A stretch of 6,207 bases of DNA from Candidatus Woesearchaeota archaeon. Its GTDB lineage: Archaea > Nanobdellota > Nanobdellia > Woesearchaeales > JAGWAF01. Position 1 is the stretch's first letter, and every line of letters starts with the position of its first letter. The stretch lies in contig JAFGCE010000025.1 of NCBI GenBank assembly GCA_016932755.1, forward strand, positions 1 through 6,207, read 5' to 3'. The position numbers and the translations under genes are program-made. Shown one piece after another: positions 1 through 6,058 of this stretch. Under the pieces are notes generated by a model. That model searched no databases. It saw only the letters and a program-made list of their open reading frames with translations, and was not told the origin of the DNA.

Positions 1-1
1 A

Positions 2-25
2 ATGTCGGGGGTAATTTCAAAATGA
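2..25 (+). CDS. Possible 3' end of an upstream gene (last 7 codons plus TGA)
   Basis: One frame is open from the left edge and closes with TGA at 23-25. That stop overlaps the ATG of the next gene (22-24) as ATGA, a frequent junction between co-translated prokaryotic genes. Only seven sense codons (MSGVISK) are visible, so the product cannot be identified, and the open frame could be chance over so short a stretch. If real, the surface protein gene that follows is the downstream member of an operon whose promoter lies outside the window. This would explain why no TATA box is seen for it here. Confidence 0.25.
   Translation: MSGVISK
7..13 (+). promoter_or_regulatory. Candidate Shine-Dalgarno for the surface protein gene
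   Basis: The G-rich stretch GGGGGTA lies about 9 bases before the ATG at 22. It partly matches the GGAGGTGA complement of the archaeal 16S rRNA 3' end. It is the only G-rich motif near a start codon that I see in the window; the other starts have TATA boxes in the right place for leaderless transcripts instead. It supports ATG 22 as the start, although the frame stays open to the left edge. Confidence 0.4.
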
Positions 26-1053
26 AATCAAAATTATGTTTTGCACTGCTTCTTTTAGTAGGCATTGCGCTTGCAGCAGGAATAGCTTGTGCTGAGGATG
101 TTCCTGTTAATCTTACAAAGGTTTATGTTGACGGAATCGGAATTGATGTTGAGGAAAGCTGCACAATTGATGCTGACGAAGACAACACTCTTGTATGCAG
201 GCAGGAAAATTCTATTGAGCTTCTTGATATGGAAAAAGGAAGGGATATAGAAGTCAGTGTAAAGCTTGAAGCATATGAAGACAAGGATGATGTGCAGGTT
301 GAAGCATCAATCAAAGGGTATGAATATGATGACCAGGACAAGACATCTGATGAAACTCATGTTTTTGATGTTGAAGAAAATACAACATACTGGAAAAATC
401 TTGAGCTTGAAATTCCTGACAAAATGGAAAATGACAATTACAAGCTTTGGATAGCTGTGAAGGACAGGGATGACAACCTTAAGCTTTATTATTTTGACCT
501 GCAGGTAAGCCCTGAAAGGCATTTGCTTCAGATTAAGGATGTTGTGTTCTCTCCCCAGAATGGAGTCAGGGCAGGAAGCCAGCTTCAGGCGTCAGTAAGG
601 GTAAAGAATATCGGAGCAAAGGATGAGGAATCTGTTAAAGTAAGCGTAAGCGTGCCTGAGCTTAATATAAGCGGTTCAGCTTATATTGATATGATTGAAG
701 CAGGCGAAACAGAGTCAAACGAAGAAATCTGGATTAGGATTCCTGAATGCGCTGAAGAAGGGTTTTATGAAGCTGAGATAAAAGTAAGCTATGACGAACT
801 CTACGAAGAGACACCAGCAGTCAAGACTCTTGGAGTAACAGGAGATATCTGCAAAGTTGAAGCTGAGGAAGAGCTTATGGAATACGGCGGAGTTCCGATA
901 CAGAACCCTGCAGACGAACCAGAAGCAGGCAGCGAAGGCGAGGAAAAGCTCAGGAATGTTCTTGAGATTGCGCTTGTTGCGCTGATTGTTGCGCTTGCTG
1001 TTACAGGGATTGCAGTTGGGTTCATGCACTACAAAAAGAATGAAGAGTTCTAA
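22..1053 (+). CDS. Secreted, membrane-anchored acidic surface protein with CARDB-like domain
   Basis: 343 residues. A signal peptide covers about residues 1-24: a basic start (MKSK), then a hydrophobic core to ALAAGIACA, with cleavage probably before ED at 25. A first acidic, beta-rich region spans about 27-163. A second spans about 166-270 and resembles CARDB/COG1361-type Ig-like domains, with alternating hydrophobic strands around SVRVKNIG and a later GFYEAEIKVSY. A low-complexity acidic linker (about 280-308) leads to one transmembrane helix (about 312-334) and a short tail (HYKKNEEF), presumably cytoplasmic. Most of the protein should therefore lie outside the cell, held by the C-terminal helix. 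Sequons at N30, N120 and N215 could be N-glycosylated. ATG 22 is chosen because the signal peptide follows it directly. Similar proteins are common in DPANN archaea as presumed envelope or adhesion components. The exact role is unknown, and the domain call rests on pattern only. Confidence 0.85.
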   Translation: MKSKLCFALLLLVGIALAAGIACAEDVPVNLTKVYVDGIGIDVEESCTIDADEDNTLVCRQENSIELLDMEKGRDIEVSVKLEAYEDKDDVQVEASIKGYEYDDQDKTSDETHVFDVEENTTYWKNLELEIPDKMENDNYKLWIAVKDRDDNLKLYYFDLQVSPERHLLQIKDVVFSPQNGVRAGSQLQASVRVKNIGAKDEESVKVSVSVPELNISGSAYIDMIEAGETESNEEIWIRIPECAEEGFYEAEIKVSYDELYEETPAVKTLGVTGDICKVEAEEELMEYGGVPIQNPADEPEAGSEGEEKLRNVLEIALVALIVALAVTGIAVGFMHYKKNEEF

Positions 1054-1074
1054 ACTCTTCTGATTTTTTCTTTT
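1042..1074 (+). terminator. Hairpin plus T-tract terminator after the surface protein gene
   Basis: A perfect 8-bp inverted repeat, GAAGAGTT (1042-1049) and AACTCTTC (1053-1060), surrounds a 3-base loop. TGATTTTTTCTTTT (1061-1074) follows directly. The stop codon TAA (1051-1053) lies in the loop and the first base of the right arm. Archaeal termination mainly needs the T-tract, and the hairpin makes this look like a bacterial intrinsic terminator. It sits about 20 bp before the alaS TATA box and so separates the two transcription units. Confidence 0.65.
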
Positions 1075-1087
1075 ATACCTAAAAAAC

Positions 1088-1101
1088 ACAAAATTTTAAT
1101 A
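1088..1101 (+). promoter_or_regulatory. alaS promoter (TATA box, leaderless geometry)
   Basis: TTTTAATA (1094-1101) is preceded by an A-rich, BRE-like stretch (ACAAAA). The box centre is about 26 bp before the ATG at 1124. Archaeal transcription usually starts about 25-27 bp from the TATA centre, so the mRNA should begin at or within a few bases of the start codon. No Shine-Dalgarno motif precedes the ATG, which agrees with a leaderless transcript. Confidence 0.6.
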
Positions 1102-1123
1102 GCCTCACCCTAATTCTAAGTGT

Positions 1124-3649
1124 ATGCCCACAGATAAGGAAATCAAAAAAGAGTTTAAGCTGAAAGCGTCAAAAGAACCGGATAAATACTATGCTACTTC
1201 AGTTTTGAAAGAAGCAGGATTTACCAGAAAGAAATGCAGGTGCGGAATCTATTTCTGGACAACAAACAAGAAACAGGAAACGTGCGGAGATGCTGCCTGT
1301 TCAGGCGGTTTCAGGTTTTTTGAAAACAACCCGTGCAAGAAAAAGCTCAGCTATGTTGATGTCTGGAAGGATTTTTCAAGGATGTTTGAAAAACTGGGAT
1401 ATACACCTATCAAAAGATACCCTGTTGTCGCAAGATGGAGGGATGACATGGATTTTGTCATAGCAAGCATAGCGGATTTCCAGCCTTATGTTGTTTCAGG
1501 CGAGGTTGACCCTCCAGCAAACCCGCTGGTTGTCCCCCAGTTCTGCCTCAGGTTCGGGGATATTGACAATGTAGGCATAACAGGAAGCCACATGACCTGC
1601 TTCAACATGATTGGGCAGCACATGTTTGTAAGCCCTAAAGAATGGGACCAGGCAAGGGTTTTCATGGATATTAAGAAATGGCTTAATGACGGAATGGGTA
1701 TTCCTGATAATGAGATAACATTTCATGAGGATGCATGGGCAGGAGGAGGGAACTTCGGCCCGTGCATGGAGTTTTTCTCAAGAGGTGTTGAGATTGGAAA
1801 CCAGGTTTACATGATGTTTGAGCAGACAGAACATGGACCCACAGAATTGAAACTGAAAGTGCTTGACATGGGAATGGGAATGGAAAGATGCGCATGGTTC
1901 AGCCAGGGAACACCCACAATTTATGATGCTGTTTTCCCGACTGTTGTTGAAAAGCTGAAGAAGCTGACAGGAATAAATGCTGATGAGAAGCTTTTGAAAA
2001 AATTTGTTCCTTATGCAGGGCTGCTTAACATAGACGAGATTGATGATGTTGACAAGGCATGGAAGGATGTTGCGAAAAAAACCGGAGTTGAAGTTGAGAA
2101 GCTGAAAAAAGAAGTCCTGCCAATGGCAGCAATATATTCTATTGCAGAGCACACAAGAGGGCTGCTCATTGCACTAAGCGACGGCGCACTGCCTTCAAAT
2201 GTCGGCGGCGGATACAATTTAAGGGTTATCCTGAGAAGAGCGCTGAGCTTTATTGACAAATACAGATGGAATATTGACCTGTTCGAGATATGCAGGGAGC
2301 ACGCGAGATACCTCAAGCCATTATTTCCTGAACTAAGCCAGAATCTTGATGATGTAAAGGCGATTATTGAGGTTGAGAAGGTCAAGTATGATTCCACAAA
2401 GCAGAAAACAAGGCAGATTGTTGAAAAAATAATAGGCGAAAAGATAACAGAGAATAAGCTCATAGAGCTTTACGACAGCCAGGGAATATCGCCTGAGCTT
2501 GTTGCAGAAGAAGCTGCAAAACAGGGCAAGAAAGTAAAGATTCCTGACAATTTCTATGCAAAGGTGTCTGAAAGGCACGAGAAAGTTGAGCAGAAGGCTG
2601 CAACAAAAAAAGAGGAAAAGCTTGATTTGGAAGGTGTTCCTGCAACAGAAGCGCTTTATTTCAGCGATTACAGCATTGTTGAGTTCAAGGCTCATGTTGT
2701 CAAGGTGATTGGAAAGAATGTTGTGCTGGACAAGACTTATTTTTACCCGACTTCAGGAGGCCAGCTGCATGACGAAGGGAAAATAGCCGGAGAAAAGGTT
2801 GTTGACATTTTCAAGCAGGGAAATGTCATTGTCCATGCCATGGCTGCAGAGCCAAGATTCCGTAAAAATGATGATGTTAACTGCCTTATTGACTGGCAGA
2901 CAAGGCTGCAGCTTGCACAGCACCATACTGCAACTCACATTGTCAATGTTGCTGCAAAAAAACTGCTTGGGCATCACATAAACCAGGCAGGCGCGAAAAA
3001 GACTTTGGAAAAAGCGCATCTTGACATAACGCATTACCAGAGCGTCAGCGATGAGGAACTAAAGGAAATTGAAAAGGAGTCCAATAGGATTATCAGCGAA
3101 AAGCATGATGTAAAAACGTATTTCATGTCAAGAAACGATGCAGAGAAGAAATTCGGCATGGAAATCTACCAGGGAGGGGCTGTTCCAGGAAAGCAGATAA
3201 GGATTGTTGAGATTCCGGGAGTTGATGTTGAGGCATGCGGAGGAACCCATGTAAAGAACACTGCTGATGTCAACAAAATAGTTGTCCTGAAATCAACAAA
3301 GATTTCTGACGGGATTGTAAGGCTGACATTCACAGCAGGCATCGCAGCTGAGAAAGAGGCAAAAGAGGAGCAGAACCTTGTTGCCGAGACAGCAAAGATA
3401 CTTGGAGTCAAAGAAAGCCAGATTCCTGCAAGGGCTGAAGAGCTTTTCTCAAAATGGAAAAAGGCAAAAAAAGCAGCCAAAAAAGGAAAAGAGCTCAAGC
3501 CTGAGGAGCTTAAGCTTACTTCTACTGAAGAATTTGAAGGCGATGTTTTGGCAAAAGCTGCAGAAATATTCAAGACCCAGCCAGAGCATGTTGCAAAGAC
3601 AGCGCAGAGATTCTTGTCTGAGCTGAAAGAGATGAAAAGAAAGGGCTAA
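1124..3649 (+). CDS. alaS: Alanyl-tRNA synthetase, archaeal type, lacking the globular C-Ala domain
   Basis: 841 residues. It charges tRNA-Ala with alanine and removes mischarged amino acids, in the cytoplasm. The N-terminal archaeal extension carries a Cys cluster (C38, C40, C54, C59), a probable metal site. The class II core includes WAGGGNFGPCMEFF (205-218) and motif 3 GMGMER (250-255). NVGGGYNLRVILRRA (359-373) begins the tRNA-binding part; N359 and D451 (in YDSQGISPE) match, from memory, the residues that read G3:U70 in the Archaeoglobus enzyme. The editing domain (about 510-740) has HHTATH (600-605, HxxxH) and CGGTHV (705-710, CxxxH), so deacylation should be intact. After residue 740 only a Lys/Glu-rich helical tail remains, containing two similar segments (753-783 and 809-839). 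The glycine-rich DHHA1 motif of C-Ala is absent, and archaeal homologues are about 60 residues longer. The stop overlaps the convergent regulator by 4 bp, so the short end is genuine and not a frameshift. Confidence 0.97.
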   Translation: MPTDKEIKKEFKLKASKEPDKYYATSVLKEAGFTRKKCRCGIYFWTTNKKQETCGDAACSGGFRFFENNPCKKKLSYVDVWKDFSRMFEKLGYTPIKRYPVVARWRDDMDFVIASIADFQPYVVSGEVDPPANPLVVPQFCLRFGDIDNVGITGSHMTCFNMIGQHMFVSPKEWDQARVFMDIKKWLNDGMGIPDNEITFHEDAWAGGGNFGPCMEFFSRGVEIGNQVYMMFEQTEHGPTELKLKVLDMGMGMERCAWFSQGTPTIYDAVFPTVVEKLKKLTGINADEKLLKKFVPYAGLLNIDEIDDVDKAWKDVAKKTGVEVEKLKKEVLPMAAIYSIAEHTRGLLIALSDGALPSNVGGGYNLRVILRRALSFIDKYRWNIDLFEICREHARYLKPLFPELSQNLDDVKAIIEVEKVKYDSTKQKTRQIVEKIIGEKITENKLIELYDSQGISPELVAEEAAKQGKKVKIPDNFYAKVSERHEKVEQKAATKKEEKLDLEGVPATEALYFSDYSIVEFKAHVVKVIGKNVVLDKTYFYPTSGGQLHDEGKIAGEKVVDIFKQGNVIVHAMAAEPRFRKNDDVNCLIDWQTRLQLAQHHTATHIVNVAAKKLLGHHINQAGAKKTLEKAHLDITHYQSVSDEELKEIEKESNRIISEKHDVKTYFMSRNDAEKKFGMEIYQGGAVPGKQIRIVEIPGVDVEACGGTHVKNTADVNKIVVLKSTKISDGIVRLTFTAGIAAEKEAKEEQNLVAETAKILGVKESQIPARAEELFSKWKKAKKAAKKGKELKPEELKLTSTEEFEGDVLAKAAEIFKTQPEHVAKTAQRFLSELKEMKRKG
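3625..3645 (-). terminator. Pyrimidine-rich tract after the regulator stop (weak terminator candidate)
   Basis: Read on the minus strand, the bases just past the regulator's TAG are CCCTTTCTTTTCATCTCTTT. A T-rich tract can be enough to stop archaeal RNA polymerase. The tract lies inside the 3' end of alaS, where it arises from Lys/Glu codons, so it may be only a by-product of coding. No hairpin is seen. Confidence 0.25.
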
Positions 3650-3927
3650 ACCTGCCTTATCATATACCGTGCTTCTTCAATTCCCTCGCCCCTGCATCTT
3701 GGGCATTTTGAAGGAGGCTTCATCTTTGACCTTTCCTTGAACAAGAATCCGCAGTTCCTGCACATAGGAGGCTTGAACCTGAACATCAAAGGAGGCTGCG
3801 TGCTTCTTCTGACATGCTCCAAATCCTCTATTATCTCAGCCATTGTGCATCCAAAATACTCAACAAGCTCTTTCGGGGTCCATGGCCTTTGCTTCAGAAG
3901 TTCTGCTATCTCCTCTCTTCTGGTCAT
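3646..3927 (-). CDS. HTH/zinc-ribbon transcriptional regulator (COG3357-like)
   Basis: 93 residues. Residues 1-40 form a winged-helix-like helix-turn-helix: MTRREEIAELL is followed by WTPKELVEYFGCTMAEIIEDLEHV, the usual start of the recognition helix. The C-terminal half is a zinc ribbon with two CxxC pairs, C56/C59 (CRNCG) and C75/C78 (CPRCRG), fifteen residues apart. This order and size match a family of predicted archaeal regulators (an HTH fused to a Zn-ribbon) of unknown targets; I rely on memory for the COG number. It is probably a cytoplasmic DNA-binding protein, with the ribbon either structural or metal/redox-sensing. Its start lies 88 bp from the divergent amidohydrolase gene, which suggests it may control that gene, itself, or both. 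Its TAG overlaps the alaS stop (shared CTAA). ATG 3927 is supported by a TATA box about 27 bp upstream. Confidence 0.88.
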   Translation of the reverse strand: MTRREEIAELLKQRPWTPKELVEYFGCTMAEIIEDLEHVRRSTQPPLMFRFKPPMCRNCGFLFKERSKMKPPSKCPRCRGEGIEEARYMIRQV

Positions 3928-3950
3928 AGCAATAACTTAGGAATAAAGCA

Positions 3951-3964
3951 TTATAAATTTTTCT
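3951..3964 (-). promoter_or_regulatory. Regulator gene promoter (TATA box, leaderless geometry)
   Basis: On the minus strand ATTTATAA (complement of 3951-3958) is preceded by a purine-rich, BRE-like AGAAAA. The box centre is about 27 bp before the ATG at 3927, which places the transcription start at the start codon. No Shine-Dalgarno motif is present in the gap. Confidence 0.65.
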
Positions 3965-3988
3965 ATAGATTGGAGAACATAAATCTAT
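3965..3988. promoter_or_regulatory. Candidate operator: 7-bp inverted repeat between divergent promoters
   Basis: ATAGATT (3965-3971) and AATCTAT (3982-3988) are perfect inverted copies separated by 10 bp, about 17 bp centre to centre, a spacing that could suit a dimeric HTH protein. The left arm abuts the BRE region of the regulator's promoter. The right arm reaches into the TATA region of the amidohydrolase promoter, so a bound protein could block both. The region is AT-rich and a repeat of this size could occur by chance. The link to the neighbouring regulator is an inference from position. Confidence 0.35.
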
Positions 3989-3996
3989 TTAAAATA
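3986..3996 (+). promoter_or_regulatory. Amidohydrolase gene promoter (TATA box, leaderless geometry)
   Basis: TATTTAAAATA contains a good archaeal TATA box. Its centre is about 25 bp before the ATG at 4016. The transcript should start within a few bases of the start codon, and no Shine-Dalgarno motif is seen. The box points away from the regulator's TATA box about 36 bp to the left. Confidence 0.65.
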
Positions 3997-4015
3997 AATT
4001 AAACCTCCCTTTTTA

Positions 4016-5281
4016 ATGGAGTGGTGGGAAAGTATTAGTGAAGACATGCTCAGGCAGCATTTCAGGGCTATCGGGCACATCGGGCTTAACCCCAAAACAA
4101 ACGGGTATACAAGACCGAGTTATTCTCCGCTGGAAAGCGATGCGCTTAATTATTTTCGCGAGTATGCAAGATGCCTCGGGCTGGAGGCATTTCCTGACGA
4201 AATGTGCAACCTGATAATTATAAAAAGGGGCAAAACAAGCGCAAGGAAAATCATAATCGGCTCCCACTGCGATAGTGTTGCAAACGGAGGAAACTATGAC
4301 GGCACTGCAGGAGTTGCTGCAGGCATTTCAATTCTTGAGGCAATCCAGGATGCAGGCGTAACCCCTGAACTGGATATTCAAGTGATGGGGTTAAGGGCAG
4401 AAGAATCGCAGTGGTTTGGAACGACTTACATAGGCAGCAGGGGAGCTCTCGGACTGCTAACACCGGAAGATTTGGAAAAAAGAAGAAAAGACAGCGGGAC
4501 AACATTAAAAGAATACCTTCTAAACATGGGAGTTGATACAGATGCTTTAAGAAGAGGTGTCCCGACAATTCCAAAAGAGAATGTTGAGTGCTATATTGAA
4601 GCGCATATTGAGCAGCATACAGCACTGCTTGAGAAAGGAGTTCCTGTGGGAATTGTCACTGCAATAAGAGGGAACAAAAGGCACCGCGAAATAGAGTTCA
4701 GGGGGGAGTATGCCCATTCAGGCGCGACACCTATGGACAAAAGGCAGGATGCTGTTCTTGCTTTTGCAGAGACAGCTGAAAAAATGGATGTGCAGTGCAG
4801 GAAATACAATGAACAGGAGCTGGATTTGGTTTTTGCATTTGGAGAGGCGCATACAGACTCTAATTTGCATGGCATTACAAAAGTCCCAGGATATTTCAGG
4901 GCAGTTCTGGACATAAGAAGCACGCACAGGCAAACGCTTAATGACTTTTATGAATTTTTCAGGAATGTTGCAGGAGTTGCATGCAGAAGAAGGAATGTTG
5001 AGCTGAATCTTGAGGGTTTTTTTGAAAGCCAGCCTGCAGTAATGGATGAAAAAATTGTCAGCTCCCTGGCGCGCGCTGCCGGCGAAATAGGAGTTCCATA
5101 CCATTACATGATAAGCGGGGCAGGCCATGACGCTGCTGTATTTGCAAATGCGGGAATTCCCTCAACTATGGTTTTCTTCAGGCATAACGGAATAAGCCAC
5201 AGCCCGAAAGAAGAATTTGAATATGAATCCGGTGTTCTGGGAACAAAAGCAATTGCAAAGCTTATTGACTCTTACTGCTGA
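4016..5281 (+). CDS. M20-family Zn-dependent amidohydrolase (N-carbamoyl-L-amino acid hydrolase/allantoate amidohydrolase group)
   Basis: 421 residues, normal for the hydantoinase/carbamoylase branch of M20. The family hydrolyses N-carbamoyl amino acids, beta-ureidopropionate, allantoate or related amides with two metal ions, releasing ammonia and CO2 or an amino acid. Expected metal ligands are all visible: H84 (GSHCDS), D95 (NYDGTAG, bridging), E130 with catalytic base E129 (RAEESQWFG), H197 (EAHIEQ) and H395 (SHSP). The dimerisation domain (about 210-325) has AHSGATPM (H234) and a likely carboxylate-binding R301 (LDIRS). GAGHDA (368-373) is typical of this group. Compared with the common forms as I recall them, EEGSRF is replaced by EESQWF and HIEQG by HIEQH, so substrate choice may differ. 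No hydantoinase, ureidoglycolate or transporter gene is nearby, so the substrate cannot be named. There is no signal peptide, so it is presumably cytoplasmic. The start is supported by the TATA spacing. The 3' end overlaps the convergent HEPN gene by 20 bp. Confidence 0.9.
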   Translation: MEWWESISEDMLRQHFRAIGHIGLNPKTNGYTRPSYSPLESDALNYFREYARCLGLEAFPDEMCNLIIIKRGKTSARKIIIGSHCDSVANGGNYDGTAGVAAGISILEAIQDAGVTPELDIQVMGLRAEESQWFGTTYIGSRGALGLLTPEDLEKRRKDSGTTLKEYLLNMGVDTDALRRGVPTIPKENVECYIEAHIEQHTALLEKGVPVGIVTAIRGNKRHREIEFRGEYAHSGATPMDKRQDAVLAFAETAEKMDVQCRKYNEQELDLVFAFGEAHTDSNLHGITKVPGYFRAVLDIRSTHRQTLNDFYEFFRNVAGVACRRRNVELNLEGFFESQPAVMDEKIVSSLARAAGEIGVPYHYMISGAGHDAAVFANAGIPSTMVFFRHNGISHSPKEEFEYESGVLGTKAIAKLIDSYC

Positions 5282-6014
5282 AAATCTTTTCCAGAATGTC
5301 GATTGTGTAAAGAATCATTGCTTCTGTCTGGGCTTTTGAAGGGTTGAAAGGCTCCTGCTTTACATGGACAGAAGAAACCCTTACATTATTGATAAGGTGA
5401 ATCTGCTGCATCAATCCAGGGTCAAAGCTGATGTTTTTTTCAGACAGTTTTGCGACAATTTTTCCCAAGCCTATGCCTGGCGCCTTCTCAAGAAGGTCGT
5501 CTCCTGTAGCCTCAAAATATTTCCTGTGAAGGGCGGTCTCAAGTATTCTCCCGCAAAGTATTGCCGCAGACCTGTAGCATCCGGCATTGAATGCCTTGTT
5601 CAGCTCATCAATGTCTGCATTTACATCATCCCTTATTTCAGAAGGAATGTAAGAAGGCTTTTGAAGCTTTTTTACCTTAGAAACCTGTATCTGGGACACA
5701 AGCTCAATTATTTTTGCAAGAACCTTGTCCTTTGAATCTGCGAAATCCAGGTCAGCAACCATCTTTCTTATTTTATCAATAATCGCGCCGTTTGCAGGGT
5801 CTTCATCAACAAGCTTTAGCAGTGAATTAGCCTTTGTCTTGACCTGGTTAAAGCTTGTTGCAACAGCGTTCCTGTAATAAGTCTCCTTGCTGTTGCTGAA
5901 ATCATAAATCTTGCTCCTTGCCGGAGGCTTGTCTACCTCAATTTTATTTGCCTTTGCATTTGCAAGAGCTGCTCTAAGCTCAATGCAGCTTCTCATGAAT
6001 TCGCTTGGGTCCAT
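5262..6014 (-). CDS. HEPN/DUF4145-like domain protein
   Basis: 250 residues, cytoplasmic, no signal or TM segment. Residues 1-115 are mostly helical and unrecognised. Residues about 121-246 follow the HEPN/DUF4145 pattern: a helix with AFNAGCYRSAAILCGRILETAL (142-163, shown here only as the family's paired small/aromatic and LE motifs), a short loop with GIGLGKIVAKL, then VRVSSVHV, where R212 and H217 form Rx4H. A final amphipathic helix (ILYTIDILEKIF) closes the domain. Active HEPN proteins use this Arg and His to cut RNA, as in many toxins and defence systems. Many DUF4145 members have no proven activity. No nucleotidyltransferase or other classic HEPN partner is visible; the upstream minus-strand gene is cut by the window edge. 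Start ATG 6014 is supported by a TATA box about 27 bp upstream. The last 20 bp overlap the amidohydrolase 3' end. Confidence 0.8.
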   Translation of the reverse strand: MDPSEFMRSCIELRAALANAKANKIEVDKPPARSKIYDFSNSKETYYRNAVATSFNQVKTKANSLLKLVDEDPANGAIIDKIRKMVADLDFADSKDKVLAKIIELVSQIQVSKVKKLQKPSYIPSEIRDDVNADIDELNKAFNAGCYRSAAILCGRILETALHRKYFEATGDDLLEKAPGIGLGKIVAKLSEKNISFDPGLMQQIHLINNVRVSSVHVKQEPFNPSKAQTEAMILYTIDILEKIFSSKSQ

Positions 6015-6037
6015 ATTATCTGATTTGATGTCAGTGC

Positions 6038-6054
6038 TTTTATACTTTTCGAAA
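6038..6054 (-). promoter_or_regulatory. HEPN gene promoter (TATA box, leaderless geometry)
   Basis: On the minus strand GTATAAAA (complement of 6038-6045) is preceded by CGAAAA, a good BRE match. The box centre is about 27 bp before the ATG at 6014, predicting a leaderless transcript. TTTCGAAA (6047-6054) is a perfect 8-bp palindrome just upstream that could also be a protein site. The promoter sits in a gap of only 44 bp after a gene in the same orientation. The HEPN gene could therefore be read both from its own promoter and by read-through. Confidence 0.6.
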
Positions 6055-6058
6055 TGAT

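Noticed and set aside
22..93. Lipoprotein signal with C23 as the lipid-modified Cys
   Set aside because: The residues before the Cys are GIA, without the Leu-type residue expected at -3. The protein already has a C-terminal membrane anchor.
715..1089. 124-residue minus-strand open frame over the surface protein 3' end
   Set aside because: It would start in the terminator and overlap the alaS promoter. The protein is Phe/Asn/Cys-rich and looks like an antisense shadow.
2011..2463. 150-residue minus-strand open frame inside alaS
   Set aside because: It lies fully within the well-supported synthetase gene. Its protein is Ser/Phe-rich low-complexity sequence typical of the complement of Lys/Glu-rich codons, with no recognisable motif.
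3650..3927. A frameshifted remnant of the missing AlaRS C-Ala domain
   Set aside because: The plus-strand frames here show no Gly-rich DHHA1 motif, and the region is fully used by an intact minus-strand regulator with two CxxC pairs.
4718..5128. 136-residue minus-strand open frame inside the amidohydrolase gene
   Set aside because: It is antisense to a region with conserved M20 motifs, and no TATA box or domain supports it.
5364..5735. 123-residue plus-strand open frame opposite the HEPN gene
   Set aside because: The minus-strand HEPN reading has a family-like domain, a promoter and a plausible start. The plus-strand product resembles nothing I know.
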